64,000 bases of DNA, taken from Chitinophagales bacterium. Its GTDB lineage: Bacteria > Bacteroidota > Bacteroidia > Chitinophagales > JADIYW01. Every line of letters begins with the position of its first letter. The first letter of the stretch is position 1. The translations under genes were made by a program, and so were the position numbers. Shown here one piece after another: positions 34,369 through 43,096 of the stretch. Under the pieces are notes generated by a model, which saw only the letters and a list, made by a program, of their open reading frames with translations, was not told the DNA's origin and searched no databases. The stretch covers positions 1,984,001 through 2,048,000 of the forward strand of contig JACJXT010000011.1 in assembly GCA_020636535.1 (NCBI GenBank). The letters are read 5' to 3'.

Positions 34369-34857
34369 TCACTGTATTATCCAATTATTATACCTAGTTT
34401 CAATCAATGCTTTAAAATATTTATTTAATTTATATAATTTTTTCTCAGTAGAAGATTTAAAATAGTCAACTGGCAAACCATCTGTAATGTGAATATATTT
34501 TGTTATGCTATCTAAATTAATAAAAAATTGTTGACTGCCTATATCACAAATTGCAAAATTTTCTTCTTTATATTCTTGTTGTAGCGTATTAAAATCTGAA
34601 GCAAGTAAGTTTTCAATAAGCTCTAATATTCTTCCTTTAAGTATTCCTTTTTCAATATAACAATCTGAATTATTTTTTGTTATTTTTTGATGGTCAAATG
34701 CATTTAATTCTAAAACATAGTTATAATTGTAATTAACAAGAAAGTCGGCAGATAAACTACGGCGTGAAAATCCATCAGAAAAACAATAAGCAAATAAGTA
34801 TTGTGCATCTAACAATATTGTATTATGTTCTTCGCTATATTTTCTAAATTGTTTCAC
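34369..34857 (-). CDS. Hypothetical protein, 162 aa
   Basis: A soluble protein without signal peptide or membrane helix and with no family I recognise. It is rich in Asn/Tyr and has the segments LLDAQYLFAYCFSDGFSRRSLSADFLV and YIHITDGLPVDYFK. It starts about 60 bases downstream (on the minus strand) of the direct repeat at 34918-34936. An imperfect inverted repeat (34865-34875 with 34883-34893, 10 of 11 bases) lies directly upstream of the start. Best treated as an orphan accessory gene. Confidence 0.5.
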   Translation of the reverse strand: MKQFRKYSEEHNTILLDAQYLFAYCFSDGFSRRSLSADFLVNYNYNYVLELNAFDHQKITKNNSDCYIEKGILKGRILELIENLLASDFNTLQQEYKEENFAICDIGSQQFFINLDSITKYIHITDGLPVDYFKSSTEKKLYKLNKYFKALIETRYNNWIIQ

Positions 34858-34917
34858 TCAATTGTTTATAGTTCTATACAAGAGAATTATAAATGAAATA
34901 AAATCGAAATATAACCA

Positions 34918-34936
34918 TTTACTTTAAATAATATGT
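34918..34936. repeat. Direct repeat upstream of the 162-aa gene, copy 2
   Basis: Identical over 19 bases to 33811-33829, with matching A-rich left flanks (ATATAAxCC). The two copies bracket a 1.1-kb piece with two unknown genes. Confidence 0.7.
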
Positions 34937-34940
34937 ATTT

Positions 34941-35390
34941 TTATTTAGATCTAATGTCTTCTGCAAGTCCTATGAGTATACCTTCTACACCTCTTATGTA
35001 ACATAGTCGATAACTATTTTGATAATTGACTATCTCGCCAACCAACTCAGCACCATTTTGGGTTAATCGTGCTACCAATACATCAATATTTTCAACATTA
35101 AACATAATGCGTAAATAACCTAATGCATTAACTGGTGCATTTCTATGGTCGGCAATAACCGCTGGTTGTATAAATTTAGACAATTCAATTCTACTATGTC
35201 CATCTGGTGTAACCATCATGGCAATTTCTACTTGTTGTGATTCGAGTCCTGTAACTTTTCCAGACCACGCTCCTTCTACTATGGTTCTTCCTTCGAGTTG
35301 TAATCCTAATGCTGTAAAGAATGCAATAGCGTTATCTAACGATTCTACTACAATTCCTACATTGTGCATTTGCAATAATTGGCTTTTCAT
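34941..35390 (-). CDS. VOC-family (glyoxalase/bleomycin-resistance fold) protein
   Basis: A 149-residue vicinal-oxygen-chelate protein. MHNVGIVVESLDNAIAFFTALGLQLEG at the start is the first betaalphabeta unit; a second begins at YLRIMFNVENIDVLVARLTQNGAELVG. Metal-binding residues would include His9 region, Glu in RIELSKF and the C-terminal Glu in LAEDI. The family includes glyoxalases, extradiol dioxygenases and resistance proteins; the substrate is unknown. It is a single gene on the minus strand. Confidence 0.92.
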   Translation of the reverse strand: MKSQLLQMHNVGIVVESLDNAIAFFTALGLQLEGRTIVEGAWSGKVTGLESQQVEIAMMVTPDGHSRIELSKFIQPAVIADHRNAPVNALGYLRIMFNVENIDVLVARLTQNGAELVGEIVNYQNSYRLCYIRGVEGILIGLAEDIRSK

Positions 35391-35468
35391 TGTTTTAATT
35401 ATTCAAAAGTTAGATGTTGAAATAAATTCAGCAAGAGATGTATTCTGTTTAATCTTATTCTACAAGCA

Positions 35469-35526
35469 GATGCTGAAATCTACCTGTTTGGTACCATGTC
35501 TGCCGATAGTTAGAGACAGGCAAGTT
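35469..35526 (-). repeat. Dispersed hairpin repeat R1, copy 2 (inverted)
   Basis: Reverse complement of this segment aligns with 25481-25543 and 51493-51556 (about 90% identical by eye). It keeps the GATGCTGAA arm and CTACCTGT, in the gap between the VOC gene and the aldolase gene. Confidence 0.85.
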
Positions 35527-35551
35527 CGGCAAGAGATGGCATAAGTAACAA

Positions 35552-36607
35552 CTAAGCTAAATCAACACTAGTATCTAAATATACATCTTGTATAGCATTG
35601 AGTAGCTCTACACCTATTTTCATATCTTTTTGAAATGCTTTTCTACCAGAAATTAATCCCATTCCACCAGCTCTTTTATTAATGATTGCTGTTTCTACTG
35701 CTTCAGCTAAATCTGTAGCACCAGCACTTGCACCTCCACTATTAATTAAACCAGCTCTTCCCATATAACAATTAGCTACTTGATATCTTGTTAAATCAAT
35801 AGGATGGTCGGTAGTTAAATCGCTGTATACTTTTTTATGTGTTTTACCAAAATTAATAGCCGTGTAACCACCATTGTTTGTAGGCAATTTTTGCTTAATA
35901 ATATCTGCTTGAATAGTAACACCAAGATGATTGGCTTGTCCTGTTAAATCAGCAGCAGTATGATAATCAACACCATCTTTTGCAAAATTACTATTTCTTA
36001 AATAACACCACAATACCGTTGCCATACCTAACTCATGAGCATATTCAAAAGCTTTAGCCACTTCTACTATTTGTCTTTTAGATTCTTCTGAACCAAAATA
36101 AATAGTTGCACCAACAGCAGTAGCACCTAAATTCCAAGCATCTTTAATTGTACCAAACATAATTTGGTCGAATGAGTTTGGATAAGATATAAATTCGTTG
36201 TGATTTATTTTTACAATGAAAGGAATTTTATGAGCATATTTTCTAGCAACTGATGCTAATACACCATAAGTAGAAGCTACTGCGTTACAACCACCTTCAA
36301 TTGCAAGTTTTACAATATTTTCAGAATCAAAATAAATTGGATTTGGAGCAAAACTAGCTCCTGCACTATGTTCAATGCCTTGGTCTACTGGTAAAATAGA
36401 CAAGTAACCTGTTCCACCTAATCTGCCGTTATCTAATAATGCTTGAATACTTTTTAATGTTTGAACGCTTCTATTGCTTTGCATCCAAATTTTGTCAACA
36501 AAATCAGGAGATGGTGTATGTAAAACCGACTTATCTATTGTTTTACATTGGTGATTGAGCAGATATTGTGCTTTTTCTTCTCCTAGTAATGAACTGTAAT
36601 TACTCAT
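35552..36607 (-). CDS. fbaB: Class I fructose-bisphosphate aldolase, DhnA type
   Basis: A 351-residue Schiff-base aldolase of the FbaB/DhnA type that cleaves fructose 1,6-bisphosphate to glyceraldehyde 3-phosphate and dihydroxyacetone phosphate. Recognisable segments: LSILPVDQGIEHSAGASFAPNP near residues 68-89, FIVKINHNEF, GATAVGATIYFGSE, MATVLWCYLRN, TINFGKTHKK-type lysine region, and RAGLINSGGAS. A minus-strand promoter fits at 36622-36650. Confidence 0.92.
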   Translation of the reverse strand: MSNYSSLLGEEKAQYLLNHQCKTIDKSVLHTPSPDFVDKIWMQSNRSVQTLKSIQALLDNGRLGGTGYLSILPVDQGIEHSAGASFAPNPIYFDSENIVKLAIEGGCNAVASTYGVLASVARKYAHKIPFIVKINHNEFISYPNSFDQIMFGTIKDAWNLGATAVGATIYFGSEESKRQIVEVAKAFEYAHELGMATVLWCYLRNSNFAKDGVDYHTAADLTGQANHLGVTIQADIIKQKLPTNNGGYTAINFGKTHKKVYSDLTTDHPIDLTRYQVANCYMGRAGLINSGGASAGATDLAEAVETAIINKRAGGMGLISGRKAFQKDMKIGVELLNAIQDVYLDTSVDLA

Positions 36608-36621
36608 GATTTGTTTTTTTG

Positions 36622-36650
36622 CAAATATAAGCTTTGCTAGACAAAATCAA
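36622..36650 (-). promoter_or_regulatory. Promoter of the class I aldolase gene
   Basis: On the minus strand TATATTTG (36629-36622) is an exact -7 element, and TTG (36650-36648) lies 18 bases upstream as a -33 element. The start codon is at 36607, about 15 bases after the -7 element. Confidence 0.55.
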
Positions 36651-36657
36651 TAATTGC

Positions 36658-37056
36658 TTAAAAGATTTTTAATGCAACATAGTAAGAAGCTGTTGATACT
36701 AGTGCCGCAAGTAGACTTCCCCAAAGTATATCTACTACTGTTACAATAAATGGCCACTGTTTTATAGTTGCCATATTGGTTAAATCGTAAGTTGCGTAGC
36801 ATAAAAATCCCAAAAATGCACCATTTAAAAATACTTTTAATACTGATTGATGTGTTATACCTGGAAGAATAACAAAGTGCATTAATCCGACTATGTATAC
36901 TACATAAAATAAAATAGCTACATAATAGTTAAAATAATTATTAAGTATAAAATATAATTTTGTTTTATAGAAGTTTTTTGCAATAACTCCTAGCCAAATT
37001 CCATCAAGTAATAAATAAATTACTAAAGTTGAGATAAACAATAACAAGTATTTCAT
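36658..37056 (-). CDS. DUF2177 family membrane protein
   Basis: A roughly 132-residue integral membrane protein with four helices. The pattern MKYLLLFISTLVIYLLLDGIWLGVIAKNFY at the start, NYYVAILFYVVYIVGLMHFVILP in the middle, GAFLGFLCYATYDLTNMATIKQWP and a final helix is characteristic of DUF2177. Function unknown. The ATG at 37056 is preferred; a GTG five codons upstream (37071) is possible. Confidence 0.9.
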   Translation of the reverse strand: MKYLLLFISTLVIYLLLDGIWLGVIAKNFYKTKLYFILNNYFNYYVAILFYVVYIVGLMHFVILPGITHQSVLKVFLNGAFLGFLCYATYDLTNMATIKQWPFIVTVVDILWGSLLAALVSTASYYVALKIF

Positions 37057-37148
37057 AGTATAAATATACACCTAAAAACAGAATAGTTATTACGCAAAGT
37101 CCTGCTATACATTTTTACCTACGCTTAGAGACTCTCGAGGAAAAAATT

Positions 37149-37164
37149 TCAGAAGGAAACTTCT
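37149..37164. repeat. TCAGAAGGAAACTTCT hairpin element, copy near 37.15 kb
   Basis: The 16-base TCAGAAGGAAACTTCT is identical at 62863-62878; a related, more degenerate copy (TCAGGAAGAAATTCT) lies at 7312-7326 by eye. AGAAG and CTTCT pair around a GAAA loop. It lies in the gap between the DUF2177 gene and the TonB receptor gene. Confidence 0.6.
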
Positions 37165-37216
37165 TACACCACAGCATATCACTACAATCAGCTTTTTTCG
37201 TGGCTTGCATTCTATT

Positions 37217-39961
37217 TTAGTTTTTCTTTTTAATGCCTCGGCTTAAATCAAACGATAATGCTCCATATACTTGTGCTCCAATTTCTGGTGAACCATAAGC
37301 GGTTTTATATTTATTGTTGTAAATATTGCTTCCTCCAACTTGTAGCGTTATAAATTTCTTAAACTCGTAATTGACTTGCATATCTAGTGTATGATAGCTT
37401 GGTACTTCGCCATCGCCAAAAGTGCTTTCCCAATAATACGATTGCACCCATTTAAAGTTGGCAGCAAAACCAAATCCTTTCCAAATTTTACTAGCACTCA
37501 ATCCAATATTAAATTTATTATTTGGTGTGTTAAATCCAGGAATAATTGGATCTACTAAGTTTTTAGTGTTTAAATCGGCATAGGTATAATTGGCAGATAC
37601 TACCAACGATTTGTAGAGATAATAATTAATACCTACTGAAAATCCCCAAGCATCTACTTTTTGTTGTGCGTTTACTGGTATTTGATACAATCGTCTGTAG
37701 ATTGGTATTAACATAGCATCATTACCTTGCTCTGAACCAATGACAATATCATCATTCGTCGATCTATAAAATCTTATATCGCCTATAAAATTAAAATAAC
37801 GATTGAAATAGGCATTCATATCAATATAAAAATTCTTAAACCAACTGCCTCTATAACCAACTTCTACAGAATTTACTTGCTCTGGTTTTAGTGGTTTCAT
37901 CTGTATGGTTTTCAATCTGCTTGGATCTATCTCAAGTGTATTTTGGTAATTGTCGTAATAGTCGTTCACTGATTCAATGGTATAACCATCATTGCCATAC
38001 AAATTGCCTTTTAGCGTAATGGCTCCAACATCTAAATAAATGTATTGATTTTGTAGTGTAGGACTTCTAAATGCTTGTTGATAAGACACTCTGAAAGTAT
38101 TTTTCTTAAAATTGGCAACCGCAGAAATTCTTGGCGAAAATTGTAGTTTGAAATTTTCTGGTTTGTCTATTCTTGCAGAACCAATAAGTTTTAATTTGTC
38201 ATTAAATAAATTAACCGTTAATTGAGTAAAAGCACCAACTTCCCAAGTGTTTAAGTTTTTATATTTTCCATCTGGCATTAAACTGTCTTCAAAAATAGTT
38301 CCATACGATTGTGGAATGTAATTTCTAAAAGAAGCACCACCAATAAGATTAACCGTTTTCTTAAAATCGTGAGTGTAAGATGCTTCTACATGTTGTAAAG
38401 AAGATTTGTCTTGAAATTTTGCTCCTGTTTTAAAATCGGCGTCATTTTTAATAATGCTATAAGCAGAATCAAAACTTGAAGTACCAGGAACTAAAAAAGA
38501 GTTTTCGTACGCATACGCAATAGCATCTGCTCTAGCTACAGCAATATCATCTAACTCAGGATCATCAGAAAATTCATTGGTGTAATTGCTCAATTCTTCA
38601 AAATAAGTTCTAATAAAATTGCCTACAAAATTGGTAAATCCAACTTTAGATAAATTAATAGCACCAAAAACTAAATCGTAGCTGTCTCCAGCATTTTCTA
38701 GCGTAGTGTATGCTTTAACATTTAAACCTTTCCATTGTGCTTCTATTTTGTGTTGTTGGAATAAAATATTTTTAACACTATATCTGTTAGAACCTTGATA
38801 AATAGCCGTGCCTCGTCCAAATTTATATAGATATTCTAAATCAACATCATCATTAGGTTTAGCATATAATCCAAAACTGGCTTTAATGCTATTGGTGTTA
38901 TTGTCGCTCAATTCTTTTTCTCTATAACCTGGTGCATTAATTTCAACATAACCAGGCAATGCTTCTGGATAAAAATCTAAATAAGCATTTAAAGAAGTAA
39001 ATTTTAAAGAATCTGCTCCATATTGCAATTGTCTCACTACTTGACTTACATTTACATTGGCAGTAACATCACCATAAGTATTGGCTTCAGCATCATCAGC
39101 AATCCAATCTTTAGCTCTAAAATATTCGCCAGTAATTTTAAATCCTATTTTGTCTTTTCCCCATTTTTTTTTACCAAATGCCTTGGCATATCTTAGTTGA
39201 CCATTAAACATAGCATTAGAACCACCTTTAACTTTAAATTGTAAACAATCATAATCAAAAGGCGATTTTGTTTCCATAGCAATAATACCTTGAAAAGCAT
39301 TGGCACCATACAAAGCCGAAGAAGCACCAGAAATAATTTCTACACTTTGTAAATCTAAATCAGATGCACCTACTAAATTACCAACAGGAAAATTTAAACC
39401 AGGTGCTTGGTTGTCCATTCCATCTATAAATTGTACAACACGAACTGGTGCTGTAGTATTAAATCCACGAGTATTGAACACTTGAAATCCCATACTAGAA
39501 GTAGTAATGTCTATTTCTTTTAAATTGCCCAAACTTTGATAGAAATCGCCACTAGCAGCAGCTTGTATCTGTTTGGCACTTAGTTTTTGAATAGAAGAAG
39601 GCGATTCGGTAATTTTCTCACTAATTCTAGAAGCAGAAATAACTACTTCATCACTAATTTTTAAAGCTTCATCAGTTAAAATAACATTTATAGATTGATT
39701 ATTAGAACTAATATCAAAAGATTGAGTAGCATAACCTAAATAAGAAATTTCAATTTTAGCAGGAAGCGTAATATCTCCTTCTATTGTAAAATTTCCATCA
39801 ATATCAGTTACTGTTCCAATGGTTGTACCTACAATTATAACATTGGCACCAATTAGTGTTTCATTTTCTTTGTCTTTTACATTTCCTTTAATGACTATGT
39901 TTTCTGCAAAAATGATGCTTGACAATATTAATGACAAACAAAAACTTATAATCAACTTCAT
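37217..39961 (-). CDS. TonB-dependent receptor with carboxypeptidase-like N-terminal domain
   Basis: A 914-residue outer-membrane receptor: signal peptide (residues 1-19), CarboxypepD_reg-like domain (about 22-110, VIKGNVKDKENETLIGANV), plug domain (about 115-235, including RGFNTTAPVRVVQFIDGMD and SVEIISGASSALYGANAFQG) and a 22-strand barrel ending in YGALSFDLSRG. It lies 10 bases downstream of the CocE/NonD hydrolase gene on the same strand and is likely co-transcribed, pointing to uptake of the hydrolysis products. The ligand is not known. Confidence 0.93.
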   Translation of the reverse strand: MKLIISFCLSLILSSIIFAENIVIKGNVKDKENETLIGANVIIVGTTIGTVTDIDGNFTIEGDITLPAKIEISYLGYATQSFDISSNNQSINVILTDEALKISDEVVISASRISEKITESPSSIQKLSAKQIQAAASGDFYQSLGNLKEIDITTSSMGFQVFNTRGFNTTAPVRVVQFIDGMDNQAPGLNFPVGNLVGASDLDLQSVEIISGASSALYGANAFQGIIAMETKSPFDYDCLQFKVKGGSNAMFNGQLRYAKAFGKKKWGKDKIGFKITGEYFRAKDWIADDAEANTYGDVTANVNVSQVVRQLQYGADSLKFTSLNAYLDFYPEALPGYVEINAPGYREKELSDNNTNSIKASFGLYAKPNDDVDLEYLYKFGRGTAIYQGSNRYSVKNILFQQHKIEAQWKGLNVKAYTTLENAGDSYDLVFGAINLSKVGFTNFVGNFIRTYFEELSNYTNEFSDDPELDDIAVARADAIAYAYENSFLVPGTSSFDSAYSIIKNDADFKTGAKFQDKSSLQHVEASYTHDFKKTVNLIGGASFRNYIPQSYGTIFEDSLMPDGKYKNLNTWEVGAFTQLTVNLFNDKLKLIGSARIDKPENFKLQFSPRISAVANFKKNTFRVSYQQAFRSPTLQNQYIYLDVGAITLKGNLYGNDGYTIESVNDYYDNYQNTLEIDPSRLKTIQMKPLKPEQVNSVEVGYRGSWFKNFYIDMNAYFNRYFNFIGDIRFYRSTNDDIVIGSEQGNDAMLIPIYRRLYQIPVNAQQKVDAWGFSVGINYYLYKSLVVSANYTYADLNTKNLVDPIIPGFNTPNNKFNIGLSASKIWKGFGFAANFKWVQSYYWESTFGDGEVPSYHTLDMQVNYEFKKFITLQVGGSNIYNNKYKTAYGSPEIGAQVYGALSFDLSRGIKKKN

Positions 39962-39971
39962 TTCTAGCTAT

Positions 39972-42872
39972 TTAAAATATTTGGAATGATTTTGTTATTC
40001 TCTCGTTACTATTATTATTACTAATAATTTCTATATAATACTGCCCACTACTTAAATGACTGATGTCAAAACTAGCTTGGTCGTTCATGTTTTTTGTTAA
40101 AACTTTCTGACCAATACTATTGTATATATTGGCTAAATATTCACCATTTTTATTAATCAATACACTAAACAAACCATCATTAGGATTTGGAAATAACTGC
40201 ACTTCCCAATTGGCTTTGGTATTATTATGTTTGATTCCAGTAATTAAATTAGTACTTCCAAATACTGGTAATTCAATATGTGTTGGATAAACATTAGAGA
40301 AAGCAATTCTTTGTACCGAAGTTCTTGGAGCATACTCAATTCCTTTAAAAGTATAAGTTTGTCCGTCTGATGGTTGTCTTCTAAAAAATCCACCATCTTC
40401 AATAGGAACATTGGCATTAGATTGAAATCTTGGAAAATTACTACTACTAATGAGTATTTTAATTTTATGATCTTTAGCGAAAGTATAAGCAATTGGATAC
40501 ATTTGAAAATAGTATTCATACAATTCGCCTGCATTGATGTTAGAAAATGGAGCATCATCATTTTCTGCACCAATGGCAATAGATTTAGCAAACTCTCTAG
40601 CTCTTGCATTTACACCACCTTCTACAACAAATAACTCTTTTCCATCAGGATATACATCTACAACTCTTACATAAAAATCACAATCGGTTAAACCACCAAC
40701 TGCATTACCAGGATTTGTTTTTGCCCAAAGTTTAAATTTAGGAAATCCAACTATAGACAATGAGTCGGTAAGAATTTCTGTTTCATATTTTAGAACACCT
40801 GCTCTGTCCATAGTGTAAGGAGCATATCTCGGATCAGCCAAATTCATTTGTCCTTGATTATCTCTGTCGCCTTGTGGTGTTTTTACAATCATGTTACCAC
40901 CGCCAATAGTATAAACAGGATCATCTGGATCGTGAACATATAAACCAAAACCTTCATCAGTAGTTGGTGCAGTAAAATCTAAAGAACCATTATTGTGTAG
41001 ATACATGTTTTTCCAAGTTACATTTGGAATAGGAAAAGTATCAGCGGATAACCAATAATTGCCAGCAACAGAATTGCTACCATCATCATCAGAAGCACCA
41101 ACAACATACATTCTTACAGCAGGTACATCTTGAAATTCTTGATATGGAATGCCTGTAATTTCACTAGAACTACTAACACCTTCAATAATAGGTTTGTCTA
41201 GCTTTGGAATATCAATTTTTAAGTCGATTGGCAACAAGCCAAACAAACGAACTGTAATAGGAATTTGTTTTAAACCGTCTTTTGCTAGTAAAAAATTCAA
41301 TAAATAAGTAAATGGAATTTTGTAATCATTAGCAGGAAATTTAGCATCAACAACATTTGGAATAATTTTTTGCCAAGTATTTGTTTTTGGAATTAAAATT
41401 TTTGGTTCGCCAACACTATTTTGTCCATGATAATTTAAATTGTATCTAAACCAGCTAATTAATTCAGACTGAACAATTCCACCTAAATCTAAATCAGTAC
41501 CAAAGTTTGCAATGTCAATTTTTGTAATATCTTTTATGTTATCAGGATAAGTTTTATCGCCAGTAGTAGATGAAGTAATTGTTTGATGTGCCCAAGGTCC
41601 AATTACAATTTTTTGCATATCTCTTTTTTCGCTTAGATTGCCTCTTAATAAATTATGTGTTTCAATCGTTCCATCTACAAAAATATCCCACCAGCCAGCA
41701 ACTTGAAAACTTGGCACTTCCATATTGGTATATCTAGAATAAGTACCAGTAGCACTACCTTCTCCATACATATCGACCATTGCTTTACTTCCATCCATAT
41801 CTTTTCTTCCAATAGAATTTGGATAATAACCAGCAGGATAGCCTTCATATTGTACTGTTACAAAATGGTCGATAGCTTTGTTTGCTGCATAAAATTTATT
41901 TGGCATATTATAATCAACAGAAGAATGTAGTGTGTCATCAATTCCTTGGTCGTAAGGAATCATATCATCATCTATATCTTTAATCTGACCTCTTAACCAA
42001 CCATTGACCAACATATGACGAAAACAACCATTATGAAATCCTGTACTTTTATAAAATTCTAGAGGTCCAACAATAGGAAATAAACATTTTAAACCAGGTT
42101 GTGTTGGATCTATTTTATGAGCTGCTGCTGCTTGAAACTGATTATAACCTAAAGCAGATGCACCAAAAGTTCCAATAGAACCATTAAACACCAAATCAGT
42201 ATTATCATAAATACCATCTCTGTTTAAGTCATATTTTCTGGTAAGTTGGTTTTTAATAAATTCCACTGTATTATATCCATCTTCATGATTATTTCCATTT
42301 CTTGGATCAGTAATATCAGTAACATCTAAAACATGTGTATAATTATGATATGGTGTTTTTTTCCAACTATCAGAATATAAAGGCAAGTAAGCACCTTGCG
42401 AAGTATATCTACCACGCATATCTTGTACTCCAGCAGCATATCCTAATAAAGACATAGCTGAACCTATATCAACATCGCCACCATTTTTATTATATGGTGT
42501 TCTCTCCAAAATCATTGGTAATTGATATGGATTTGGATTAGGTTGACCATTTATGGAATCGTAGATTAAATATTGGAAACCTTTTTGTAATACAACCAAC
42601 TTAACTGTTTGATTAATAATTGGAATTTCAAAATCAAAAGTTAAGCTGTCTTGTAATATTGGTAGATAAATATCTGTATATAATATTGTACCATCTGGCA
42701 TTTTAAAAGGCACTTGATTTCTTTGAGCAAAATCGGTTAAATCATCTAGTGTTCCATTAACTTTTCTAGCAGGAATTACAGTAGTTCCTGGAATAGTAAT
42801 AGATGATTGTTGAGCCCAATTTATATTAGGAAACATAACAATAACCGCTAAAATCTTAAACAAATGTTTCAT
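39972..42872 (-). CDS. Secreted CocE/NonD-family hydrolase with T9SS C-terminal domain
   Basis: A 966-residue protein: signal peptide (residues 1-20), an alpha/beta-hydrolase of the CocE/NonD (X-Pro dipeptidyl-peptidase S15-like) family, a jelly-roll domain, and a type A T9SS sorting domain at the end (LFPNPNDGLFSVLI through the ITKSFQIF tail). Family elements: ERTPYNKN, GVQDMRGRYTSQGAY, GASALG with the nucleophile Ser239, PSFQVAGWWDIFVDG, IVIGPWAHQ. An unusual EF-hand-like loop DLNRDGIYDNTD sits at residues 215-226, between the EDGYNTVEF and nucleophile segments. It is exported to the cell surface or outside and probably hydrolyses peptides or esters. Confidence 0.92.
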   Translation of the reverse strand: MKHLFKILAVIVMFPNINWAQQSSITIPGTTVIPARKVNGTLDDLTDFAQRNQVPFKMPDGTILYTDIYLPILQDSLTFDFEIPIINQTVKLVVLQKGFQYLIYDSINGQPNPNPYQLPMILERTPYNKNGGDVDIGSAMSLLGYAAGVQDMRGRYTSQGAYLPLYSDSWKKTPYHNYTHVLDVTDITDPRNGNNHEDGYNTVEFIKNQLTRKYDLNRDGIYDNTDLVFNGSIGTFGASALGYNQFQAAAAHKIDPTQPGLKCLFPIVGPLEFYKSTGFHNGCFRHMLVNGWLRGQIKDIDDDMIPYDQGIDDTLHSSVDYNMPNKFYAANKAIDHFVTVQYEGYPAGYYPNSIGRKDMDGSKAMVDMYGEGSATGTYSRYTNMEVPSFQVAGWWDIFVDGTIETHNLLRGNLSEKRDMQKIVIGPWAHQTITSSTTGDKTYPDNIKDITKIDIANFGTDLDLGGIVQSELISWFRYNLNYHGQNSVGEPKILIPKTNTWQKIIPNVVDAKFPANDYKIPFTYLLNFLLAKDGLKQIPITVRLFGLLPIDLKIDIPKLDKPIIEGVSSSSEITGIPYQEFQDVPAVRMYVVGASDDDGSNSVAGNYWLSADTFPIPNVTWKNMYLHNNGSLDFTAPTTDEGFGLYVHDPDDPVYTIGGGNMIVKTPQGDRDNQGQMNLADPRYAPYTMDRAGVLKYETEILTDSLSIVGFPKFKLWAKTNPGNAVGGLTDCDFYVRVVDVYPDGKELFVVEGGVNARAREFAKSIAIGAENDDAPFSNINAGELYEYYFQMYPIAYTFAKDHKIKILISSSNFPRFQSNANVPIEDGGFFRRQPSDGQTYTFKGIEYAPRTSVQRIAFSNVYPTHIELPVFGSTNLITGIKHNNTKANWEVQLFPNPNDGLFSVLINKNGEYLANIYNSIGQKVLTKNMNDQASFDISHLSSGQYYIEIISNNNSNERITKSFQIF

Positions 42873-42901
42873 ATTATTTTAATTTATAATATCAGCATAA
42901 A

Positions 42902-42920
42902 TTATCTTAGGTTAAGATAA
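42902..42920. promoter_or_regulatory. Palindrome in the divergent region, possible operator
   Basis: TTATCTTA (42902-42909) and TAAGATAA (42913-42920) form an 8-base inverted repeat with a three-base spacer, 30 bases upstream of the hydrolase start and next to the larger palindrome at 42933-42961. It resembles the TTTATCT-CA-AGATAAA motif at 12065-12080. Confidence 0.5.
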
Positions 42921-42932
42921 CTAATAATTAAC

Positions 42933-42961
42933 AAATAATTTACATTAAATGTAAATTATTT
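42933..42961. promoter_or_regulatory. Perfect 29-base palindrome between divergent genes
   Basis: Fourteen-base arms (42933-42946 and 42948-42961) are exact reverse complements around one A. Each arm contains AATTTACATT. It lies between the divergent hydrolase (start 42872) and FMN-reductase (start 43097) genes and has no gene ending into it, so an operator is more likely than a terminator. Confidence 0.6.
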
Positions 42962-43070
42962 TAAAGAAAAGTTAACTTTACAATAAGTTGTATAGATTGT
43001 TTTTCTATTATATGGACTATGTTACAAACAAAGTGTTCAGATTTTTCAATCGAAGTATTTATTGAATAAC

Positions 43071-43078
43071 TATCTTTG
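43071..43078 (+). promoter_or_regulatory. Bacteroidota -7 element upstream of the FMN reductase gene
   Basis: TATCTTTG fits TAnnTTTG exactly and ends 18 bases before the start codon at 43097. A poor T-rich -33 region lies about 23 bases upstream. Confidence 0.5.
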
Positions 43079-43096
43079 CTACAAAGCAATTGAGAT

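Noticed and set aside
40244..40609. 121-codon frame on the same strand within the CocE-type hydrolase gene
   Set aside because: It is a shifted frame inside the conserved hydrolase and sorting-domain region; the translated product has no recognisable features.
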